From an uncultured Allomuricauda sp. (GTDB lineage: Bacteria; Bacteroidota; Bacteroidia; Flavobacteriales; Flavobacteriaceae), in contig CALDPL010000278.1 in assembly GCA_937911965.1 (NCBI GenBank), positions 1 to 6,133 on the forward strand: DNA of 6,133 nucleotides, in the 5' to 3' direction. A program made the position numbers and the translations under genes. The notes beneath the pieces were generated by a model that was given only the letters and a program-made list of their open reading frames with translations, did not search any database and was not told the DNA's origin. Of this stretch, positions 1 through 4,147 are shown piece after piece (positions within the stretch are counted from its first letter, which is position 1; each line of letters begins with the position of its first letter).

Positions 1-1
1 G

Positions 2-208
2 GCATTTGTCTGGTGCTACAAGATCGGGGATTTCATCGATTGCCAGATCAGGGCAATCAAGATAAAAAAGCATGGGAGAAGGGCGGTGAGCGTGTGCCGA
101 TATGGACTGGATTACCTCTCCAGGGTATTGTTGACCGGAGGCAATGAACTAAATATTAATGTAGTACGATTTTTGTCATGTACTAAGGCAATTCATTTTA
201 ATATGTAA
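2..208 (+). pseudogene. IS4-family transposase, C-terminal fragment (cut by window edge)
   Basis: An open frame enters from the left edge and runs 68 codons to TAA at 206-208. It reads AFVWCYKIGDFIDCQI, then KKHGRRAVSVCRYGLDYLSR and VVRFLSCT. From family knowledge this is the segment that follows the catalytic Glu in Bacteroidota IS4-type DDE transposases, with the hallmark KxHGR, YGLDYL and FLSCT ending. Those proteins usually stop at or just after FLSCT. Here seven extra residues (KAIHFNM) follow, so the frame may read out of the element or the original stop may have been lost. The catalytic domain lies outside the window, so whether the full gene is intact cannot be judged. No terminal inverted repeat can be assigned because the partner end is not visible. 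The family call is fairly secure; the pseudogene label is only a placeholder for a partial gene. Confidence 0.7.
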
Positions 209-481
209 AATGCGCCTGCACCCTTTTGCCCATTTAGTTCTGGAATAAAATGCTATTGTACGGTTTCCGGTTATGCACAGTGCGGGATTGAAAAGTAGTA
301 GTTTTCAGTCAGGTACGAACGGTAGCCAAAGCTGCGTCTTGTGTTTTTAAATTCATCCAACAAAACGTCAAAACGGAGCTTTGGCGGATTGGAAACACAA
401 ACCTTTCTATTTGCCTACCAGACCGAATAGTGTATAGGTAATGTTATCTTTAGCGCTTTTTTTATTAAGCGTGCCGTAAAA
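209..481. other. Intergenic stretch between two mobile elements, no gene seen
   Basis: About 270 bases separate the IS4 transposase stop from the left hairpin of the IS605-type element. No frame here looks like a protein. The visible structure is a pair of interlocked inverted repeats at 325-400 (listed separately). There is also a weak 5-bp hairpin, CGCTT 454-458 with AAGCG 467-471. The right end of the IS4 element and the left cleavage site of the IS605-type element must lie within or at the borders of this stretch, but neither can be placed exactly. Confidence 0.6.
325..400. repeat. Two interlocked inverted repeats (pseudoknot-like order)
   Basis: GCCAAAGCT at 325-333 is the reverse complement of AGCTTTGGC at 377-385. 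TTGTGTTT at 339-346 is the reverse complement of AAACACAA at 393-400. The order is A-B-A'-B', with gaps of 5 and 7 bases between neighbouring arms. As RNA this could form an H-type pseudoknot; as DNA it may be a relic of a recombination site or a nested element. Both matches are perfect but short, and one of them could easily arise by chance in 270 bases. Confidence 0.4.
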
Positions 482-504
482 CCCCTATCCCTTTAGGGTA
501 GGGG
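482..504 (+). repeat. Left-end subterminal hairpin of the IS605-type element
   Basis: CCCCTA (482-487) pairs with TAGGGG (499-504). T488 is left unpaired. CCC (489-491) pairs with GGG (496-498), and TTTA (492-495) forms the loop. A 9-bp stem with one extrahelical pyrimidine on the 5' side is the kind of structure IS608-type TnpA binds. The stop codon of tnpA in its restored frame (TAG, complement of 485-487) lies inside the stem. Confidence 0.75.
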
Positions 505-915
505 ATGTAAGGCACTGCCCTTGTTGTTCGATATATTTTCCAATTGTTTCCATATTTGCATTTCCAGTGGAACAAACGAAGTACCCGTCTGACCAAAATG
601 TGTTCTCTTTCCAAAAATGTTTTTCAAAAACGGTCTGTGCAATTTGTATGTTCCATGTGTTGTGATCTGCTTGATTCTGTGCACCACATCAAAAGCAGAA
701 AGCGTTGGCGGAATATCCACTAAGATATGCAGGTGGTCTTTGTCGCTTTCCATGGCATCCATTGCAATGCCTTTATCAGAACAGACATCAAAGATCATCT
801 GCTGAATATCATCGTTGATCTTCCCCTGCAACAACTTCTTTCTGTACTTGGCCGCAACCACAAAATGCAGTTTGACCAAGTATTTTGAGTGTGATTTTCT
901 ATGGTACGGTTGCAA
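485..915 (-). pseudogene. tnpA: IS200/IS605 Y1 transposase TnpA, frameshifted
   Basis: TnpA is the HUH single-strand transposase that cuts and joins the hairpin ends of IS200/IS605 elements. The upstream part reads QPYHRKSHSKY, then KYRKKLL and DKDHLHILVDIPP. The HLH triplet is the metal-binding HUH motif. At the AAA run complementary to 643-645 the frame breaks. One base further on, the family sequence resumes as HFWKENTFWSDGYF, CSTGNANMETI and GKYIEQQG, with the presumed catalytic Tyr in KYIEQQ and a Gln four residues later. Restoring one A gives 144 codons (143 residues), normal for the family, ending at TAG 487-485. The uncorrected frame runs on to 493 with an unrelated tail and lacks the tyrosine. 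The start is uncertain: no ATG fits, and TTG at 915 is the best choice. A sequencing error in the A run is possible; otherwise the gene is dead. Confidence 0.85.
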
Positions 916-967
916 ATGATTTTTAAATGAACAGTATTTTTCCTGTAAAACTTCGCATATTTGCCGT

Positions 968-1372
968 ATGCTAAAGGCTTTTAAATATCGTTTGTACCCA
1001 ACCATAGACCAATCTGTGCTTTTGAACAAGCATATTGGTTCTGCTCGTTTTGTGTACAATCTTGCTTTGGAAACCAGACAAACAGCATACGCGGGATATA
1101 GGGCAAACCTTGTTTGTTTTGATTTGATCAAACAGTTGCCGGACTTGAAAAAGGAATGTGAGTGGCTTAAAGAAATCAATAGCCAATCCCTACAAGACCG
1201 TGAATGGACTTGTAATGGTTGTAATACTTTGTTGGACCGTGATGTCAATGCTTCCATAAACATCAAAAACTTTGCCCTTAAAAATCACTTGTCTGTGGGA
1301 CGCAGACTTAAAAATCGGAACGAACTGTCTACATTGGTAGGAGTGATGACTTCCGAAGCCCTTCGCCTTTAG
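968..1372 (+). pseudogene. tnpB: TnpB with large in-frame internal deletion
   Basis: The 134-residue frame joins two ends of an IS605 TnpB. Residues 1-76 (MLKAFKYRLYPT, RFVYNLALETRQTAYAG, LKEINSQSLQ) are the usual N-terminal domain. Residues 77-134 (DREWTCNGCNTLLDRDVNAS, then the GRRLKNRNELSTLVG region) are the C-terminal end, with half of the zinc ribbon (one CxxC) and the last RuvC Asp in DRDVNAS. Intact TnpB is roughly 370-400 residues, so about 240 residues are missing at the junction near 1196. These include the first RuvC Asp, the catalytic Glu, the first CxxC and most of the RNA-binding surface. RNA-guided cleavage should therefore be impossible. The reading frame is preserved across the junction and the ATG and stop are intact. 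The stop TAG overlaps the right-end hairpin. Confidence 0.88.
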
Positions 1373-1379
1373 GCAAGGG
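1359..1379 (+). repeat. Right-end subterminal hairpin of the IS605-type element
   Basis: CCCTT (1359-1363) pairs with AAGGG (1375-1379). C1364 is bulged. GCC (1365-1367) pairs with GGC (1372-1374), and TTTA (1368-1371) is the loop. It copies the left-end hairpin in stem order, bulge position and loop, although the stem bases differ. GAAG lies just 5' of it and TTCA a few bases 3' of it. That is compatible with guide and cleavage sequences of the IS608 type, but this assignment is tentative. Confidence 0.75.
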
Positions 1380-1384
1380 GTAGT

Positions 1385-1726
1385 TCACGCTACTTTGAAT
1401 TCAGAGTCGTTCATTTGAACACTAAACTTTATGTTTGCCTTTAGTGCGTTGAAGACCTTCAAAATTGTTTCTATGGTTACGTTTTTTGCGCTCCGTTCCA
1501 ATTTTGAAATTTGCGACTTCTGAACTCCGATCAATTCGCCAAGTTGCTCTTGGGTCATTTTGCGTTCTTTTCGGACGGATTTTATCATTTCACCCAGGAT
1601 TTCCATTCGAAGGTCGAACTCATATTTGTCCCTGTCGGGTGTCCCGATTTTCCCGATATCCTTGTCCTTCATTTGGTCAAGGGTCATCATTTTCATTTTT
1701 TTCTTTCTTGTCGCCATAGCTTTCAT
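1385..1726 (-). CDS. higA: HigA-type XRE-family antitoxin
   Basis: This is the probable DNA-binding antitoxin of a HigB/HigA (RelE-superfamily) pair, which would neutralise the toxin and repress its own operon. The protein has 113 residues. A basic, Met-rich N-terminus is followed by DKDIGKIGTPDRDKYEFDLR (21-40). A helix-turn-helix covers about 46-100, with MTQEQLGELIGVQKSQISKL (57-76) as its core. The C-terminus is FSVQMNDSEFKVA. The start ATG at 1726 overlaps the toxin stop as ATGA, a typical translational-coupling junction. A longer frame reaching 1909 was not used because it lies over the toxin gene and shows no family similarity. Downstream in-frame ATGs at codons 4, 11, 13 and 14 are alternatives. 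The stop TGA (complement of 1385-1387) lies directly at the presumed right end of the IS605-type element, yet the C-terminus looks complete. Confidence 0.85.
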   Translation of the reverse strand: MKAMATRKKKMKMMTLDQMKDKDIGKIGTPDRDKYEFDLRMEILGEMIKSVRKERKMTQEQLGELIGVQKSQISKLERSAKNVTIETILKVFNALKANIKFSVQMNDSEFKVA

Positions 1727-2063
1727 TTTTGTTGTCCGAAATATTCCGAGCGGATCTGTTTCGCTTTCTCGATTTCCGGTTTTGGTACCTTGTCCGTCTT
1801 TTTGACCATTCCGTGGGTGGAAATCACAAACGTTTCGGTTTTTTCCGTTCTGTCCCAAAATGCGAACAGTCTGTATTGGAGTCCGTCGTATTTTGTCCTG
1901 AATTCCCAAATATCATCAGTCAATTTTTTGAACAGTTTCGGGTCGAGTCCATGTTTTGCCTTGTCCAGATTGTAATAAATTTTCGCCTTGGCCTTCTCTT
2001 GTCGACCTTTGACATGAAGTCTATAGCCTGCTCAAGAAAAACAACTTCGAATCTTTTTTCCAT
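1723..2063 (-). pseudogene. higB: HigB-type mRNA interferase toxin, frameshifted
   Basis: HigB/RelE-superfamily toxins of this group (DUF891/Gp49-like) are ribosome-dependent mRNA endonucleases. From ATG 2063 the frame reads MEKRFEVVFLEQAIDFMSKV and then DK. It then shifts: in the start frame it soon leaves the family pattern and meets TGA near 1921. In another frame the family sequence continues as KAKAKIYYNLDKAKHGLDPK, DDIWEFRTKYDGLQYRL, FAFWDRTEKTETFVIST, and HGMVKKTDKVPK to TGA 1725-1723. The break lies in the AGAG tract complementary to about 1994-2000. Removing one AG gives the best fit, about 112 residues, the normal length. As written, no complete toxin can be made. The intact part after the break could be started only at a non-ATG codon near 1923. 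A sequencing error is possible but would have to be a dinucleotide gain or a one-base loss. Confidence 0.8.
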
Positions 2064-2077
2064 TCGATTTTCGAATG
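2061..2077. promoter_or_regulatory. Palindromic operator candidate at the toxin start
   Basis: CATTCGA (2061-2067), TTT, TCGAATG (2071-2077) is a perfect 7-bp inverted repeat. It covers the toxin ATG and sits 12 bases downstream of the -7-like element. HigA-type antitoxins bind such palindromes to repress their own operon. The position fits autoregulation, but the binding is inferred. Confidence 0.5.
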
Positions 2078-2088
2078 CTTTTAAGATT

Positions 2089-2096
2089 CAAATATA
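2089..2096 (-). promoter_or_regulatory. -7 element for the toxin-antitoxin operon
   Basis: On the minus strand this reads TATATTTG, a match to the Bacteroidota -7 consensus TAnnTTTG, 26 bases before the toxin ATG. No clear -33 TTG is present at the expected 19-21 base spacing, so this is a moderate candidate. Confidence 0.4.
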
Positions 2097-2103
2097 ATTA
2101 AAA

Positions 2104-2760
2104 AAGTTGTATTATATGGAAACTTTTAAAAAATGCTCTGCATTAAAGATAACAGCGCGGTTGCGAAAGAAAGAAAAAGCCTATATGACACACCAGCTTT
2201 TCACCTTAAATGCCCTAAGCGAGACAGATTGGGCAAGAGGGATGGGGTTTCGAAGGCAGAGCACAGCGAGATTACCAAGAAGATAAGCGGCCTTGTAGAA
2301 CGCATTATCGAAGAAGAGATATGCGGTGACCTCTACCATAAAAACCGGAACAATTACAACAGCGATAAGGCCGAAATCGAGAAAAATCACATGACCCTGT
2401 CCCGGTAAGTGTCGAACCTTTATGAAAGCATCGGTCTTGCCGTAAAATTCGCCCTTTAATTGCCCTAAAAGTGGCTTTCTGCGGACTATCGCACCAAGCA
2501 GCGCACCGAATTCTTGCTCTTTCCCGAGGGACTTACCTATTCCAAGAAAACAGACGAATGTCGAACCCCACGGATAAACTCGATGTTTTTTGTACATTAT
2601 TGTATCAATATTATTAAGGGGACGGGTATACAATCCGTCCCTTTCGTTTCTAATCGGATAGCCTTGACCGGGAGTCCAGTTCCTGGGCATTTCCGGGGAA
2701 ATCGTTCCGATTTTTGAGCCCATCCTTTGGGTTCATACAGGATATATGTTAAAATAAAAG
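2104..2760. other. Poorly coding stretch between the toxin-antitoxin locus and the barrel-protein gene
   Basis: Apart from the unrecognised minus-strand frame at 2181-2723, the plus strand has several short frames. These are 56 codons from ATG 2116 to TAA 2286 (METFKKCSAL, LKITARLRKKEK), 91 codons from 2133 to 2408, and a TTG-started frame at 2514-2717. None shows a known motif and they overlap one another, which looks like degraded or non-coding DNA. A hairpin with a 7-bp stem (one G-T pair) is at 2716-2734 (GAGCCCA with TGGGTTC). Confidence 0.45.
2181..2723 (-). CDS. Unrecognised 180-residue frame, possible membrane protein
   Basis: This is the longest frame in the 2104-2760 stretch. It starts at ATG 2723 (preceded by AAAGG directly against the start) and ends at TAG 2183-2181. 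I do not recognise the product. Residues 1-100 are mixed and Gly/Pro-rich. Residues about 111-136 (VIFLDFGLIAVVIVPVFMV and neighbours) form one strongly hydrophobic segment. A second, weaker one covers about 142-157, and the tail is basic (RAFKVKSWCVI). No signal peptide, zinc site or catalytic motif is visible. It is opposite to several charged plus-strand frames, and long hydrophobic frames often arise as antisense shadows of Lys/Glu-rich sequence. It therefore may not be a gene. No good promoter was found upstream. Confidence 0.28.
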   Translation of the reverse strand: MGSKIGTISPEMPRNWTPGQGYPIRNERDGLYTRPLNNIDTIMYKKHRVYPWGSTFVCFLGIGKSLGKEQEFGALLGAIVRRKPLLGQLKGEFYGKTDAFIKVRHLPGQGHVIFLDFGLIAVVIVPVFMVEVTAYLFFDNAFYKAAYLLGNLAVLCLRNPIPLAQSVSLRAFKVKSWCVI

Positions 2761-2783
2761 CCCAGCTATTTCAAAATCTCCAT

Positions 2784-2791
2784 TATATTTG
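2784..2791 (+). promoter_or_regulatory. -7 element candidate for the barrel-protein gene
   Basis: TATATTTG matches the Bacteroidota TAnnTTTG consensus about 110 bases before ATG 2902. That implies a long AT-rich leader of roughly 100 bases. No TTG sits at the right spacing upstream, so this is tentative. Confidence 0.35.
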
Positions 2792-2901
2792 GGGCAACCA
2801 AACCAGTGACACGATTTCTAAAAGTAAACTGTTGCTTTGATTTGATTTAAAGGGCGGTTTTGTTTGATTATGAATTTTAACATTAATTAAAATTATTGGA
2901 A

Positions 2902-3363
2902 ATGAGAAAGTTATTGTTTGTTTTTGCCTTTGTGGCACTTGCTTCGCAAGCGACCATGGCCCAAACCAGTTATAAGGGCGCCGTAGGTCTGGGAATCGAC
3001 CTCTGGGATTCGGCCACCTTTGTGGGCCCAAGTGGAAAATATTTCTTTTCGTCCAACCACGTGGGACAGGCGGACCTCGGTTTTGAGGACAATGCGACTT
3101 TGATCACCATGTTGTACTCCTATCACGATGAGTTCAATGGGGCCCCAGGACTTCGTTGGTACGCCGGAATCGGACCAAGCATCATTTTGATCGATGATTT
3201 TGACAACATTTTTGCCCTGCGTCCGCATGCGGGATTGGACTTCAAGATCGATGGAGTGCCCATCGTATTGAACTTCGATTGGAGGCCAGCTGTGGTCTTG
3301 AGCGATAGTGGGGACGGAGAAGCCGGAGCCTTTGGATTTGGCATCCGGTACGCCTTCAACTAA
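2902..3363 (+). CDS. Small secreted, probably outer-membrane beta-barrel-like protein
   Basis: The 153-residue protein begins MRKLLFVFAFVALASQATMA, a clear Sec signal peptide with probable cleavage before QTSYKG (after residue 20). The mature part has alternating, Gly/aromatic-rich strands typical of outer-membrane barrels: AVGLGIDLWDSATFVGPSG, LRWYAGIGPSIILIDDF, FALRPHAGLDFKIDG, LNFDWRPAVVL. It ends GFGIRYAFN, resembling the C-terminal beta-signal read by the BAM machinery. I chose ATG 2902; an in-frame TTG two codons upstream would only add two residues. The function is unknown. Similar short barrel-like proteins are common in Flavobacteriia. It is single, between an accessory stretch and a strong terminator, so it is probably transcribed alone. 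The G+C content is clearly higher than in the region to its left. Confidence 0.8.
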   Translation: MRKLLFVFAFVALASQATMAQTSYKGAVGLGIDLWDSATFVGPSGKYFFSSNHVGQADLGFEDNATLITMLYSYHDEFNGAPGLRWYAGIGPSIILIDDFDNIFALRPHAGLDFKIDGVPIVLNFDWRPAVVLSDSGDGEAGAFGFGIRYAFN

Positions 3364-3387
3364 GGACAGCTTATTTTTATATAGATC

Positions 3388-3417
3388 AAGGGCGGGAGTT
3401 TTCCCGCCCTTTTTTTT
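3388..3417 (+). terminator. Strong intrinsic terminator after the barrel-protein gene
   Basis: GGGCGGGA (3390-3397) pairs with TCCCGCCC (3402-3409) across a GTTT loop. It is extended to 10 bp by AA/TT and followed by an unbroken T run to 3417. It lies 24 bases after the barrel-protein stop and ends 17 bases before the aroQ start, so aroQ must be served by readthrough or by a start site within or just after the terminator. Confidence 0.92.
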
Positions 3418-3433
3418 GTGTATTTTAGCAGCC

Positions 3434-3850
3434 ATGAAACTCATGATCATCAACGGGCCCAACCTGAACCTTTTGGGAAAAAGGGAACCCGAAGTCTATG
3501 GGAGCACTACCTTCGAGGACTTTTTTGCGCAATTGCAGCAGAAGTTCCCCCAGGTGGAACTGGCCTATTTCCAATCCAATATAGAAGGTGAGATCATCGG
3601 CAAGATCCAGGAGGTCGGCTTTTCTTGGGACGGCATCATTTTAAATGCTGCGGCCTATACCCATACTTCTGTGGGGATCGGGGATGCGGTAAAGGCCGTA
3701 CAGGCCCCAGTGGTTGAGGTCCATATCTCAAACACCCACCAACGGGAGGAATTCAGGCATATTTCCTATATCTCCCCGGGAGCCAAAGGAGTGATCCTGG
3801 GCTTTGGCCTTCAGAGCTATGAACTGGCGATACAGAGCTTTCTAGACTAG
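3434..3850 (+). CDS. aroQ: 3-dehydroquinate dehydratase, type II
   Basis: It converts 3-dehydroquinate to 3-dehydroshikimate, the third step of the shikimate pathway, in the cytoplasm as a dodecamer in known members. The protein has 138 residues, normal for the family (about 140-150). Visible motifs are INGPNLNLLGKREPEVYG (6-23), with Arg17 and the catalytic Tyr22 on the flexible lid, NAAAYTHTSVGI (71-82; Asn71, His77), VEVHISN (94-100; Glu95, His97, Asn100) and HQREEFRHIS (102-111; Arg104 and Arg108). All expected active-site residues are present. ATG 3434 was chosen; ATG 3443 (MIINGPN) would also give an active protein, and a longer upstream frame lies across the terminator. No Shine-Dalgarno site is visible. 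The 3' end overlaps the DUF3817 gene by 9 bp tail to tail. Confidence 0.95.
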   Translation: MKLMIINGPNLNLLGKREPEVYGSTTFEDFFAQLQQKFPQVELAYFQSNIEGEIIGKIQEVGFSWDGIILNAAAYTHTSVGIGDAVKAVQAPVVEVHISNTHQREEFRHISYISPGAKGVILGFGLQSYELAIQSFLD

Positions 3851-4123
3851 GGGCTTCAAATATTTCTTATCGGCATAAAAGGTCCCAAAGGGAAGCAGGG
3901 AGGCCACAAAGAGCACCAAAAAGCGCTTCAGGCCCCATTTGCGTTCTTGGCAGAACAATATGGCAAAGACCACGTACAGGATGAACAGGAAACCGTGGGC
4001 ATAGCCCACATATTGGTTGGGTTCCAAAATATCCGCCCAGTATTTCAGGGGCATGGTGATTCCAAAAAGCATGAGGTAGGAGATTCCCTCCAATATGGCC
4101 GTGGCCCTAAAAACCTTCAACAT
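3842..4123 (-). CDS. DUF3817 family small integral membrane protein
   Basis: The 93-residue protein has three predicted membrane segments at about 5-25, 38-58 and 67-84. Family-typical motifs are RATAILEGISYLML (6-19), YVGYAHGFLFILYVVF (38-53) and LLPFGTFYADKKYL (76-89). DUF3817 proteins are found in many bacteria, but their role is not established. The gene starts 24 bp after the lpdA stop on the same strand, so co-transcription with lpdA is likely. Its last nine bases overlap the end of aroQ on the other strand, and no terminator can be seen between the two converging genes. Confidence 0.88.
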   Translation of the reverse strand: MLKVFRATAILEGISYLMLFGITMPLKYWADILEPNQYVGYAHGFLFILYVVFAILFCQERKWGLKRFLVLFVASLLPFGTFYADKKYLKPLV

Positions 4124-4147
4124 TTTATCAGCTGTTTTTGATACGGA

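Larger units (their letters stand above)
482..1380. mobile_element. Degenerate IS200/IS605-family insertion sequence
   Basis: The core is defined by divergent tnpA (minus) and tnpB (plus) remnants with a 52-bp gap between their starts, and by a subterminal hairpin at each end. The hairpins at 482-504 and 1359-1379 have the same orientation and design, not inverted relative to each other, as expected for single-strand peel-and-paste transposition by a Y1 HUH transposase. The true ends lie somewhat outside the given range: the left cleavage site probably within about 460-481, the right one within about 1384-1390. There is no flanking target duplication to find, because this family makes none. 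Both genes are damaged, so the copy should not be autonomous. It could still be moved by an intact TnpA elsewhere in the genome that recognises its ends. Confidence 0.85.

Noticed and set aside
452..472. CGCTT/AAGCG hairpin as a terminator
   Set aside because: Only 5 bp with the T run inside the loop instead of after the stem.
636..650. Programmed ribosomal frameshift in tnpA
   Set aside because: No slippery heptamer, stimulatory hairpin or family precedent for this position; a one-base loss in an A run is simpler.
915..1266. Minus-strand frame continuing upstream of tnpA for over 100 codons
   Set aside because: It runs antisense through tnpB and shows no TnpA similarity; the family sequence begins only near YHRKSHSKY.
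968..1372. TnpB remnant as a nuclease-dead TnpB-like repressor (TldR)
   Set aside because: Known exapted forms keep most of the protein including the RNA-binding parts; here about 240 internal residues are missing.
1727..1909. Long N-terminal extension of the antitoxin frame
   Set aside because: It overlaps the toxin gene in another frame and has no homology pattern; the ATGA junction gives a better start at 1726.
2511..2560. LFPEGLTYS on the plus strand as an acyltransferase FPEG motif
   Set aside because: There is no HxxxxD motif upstream, the frame is interrupted by stops at 2406-2468, and the rest shows no similarity.
2716..2734. GAGCCCA/TGGGTTC hairpin as a terminator
   Set aside because: No T run follows it on either strand; five T residues precede it on the plus strand.
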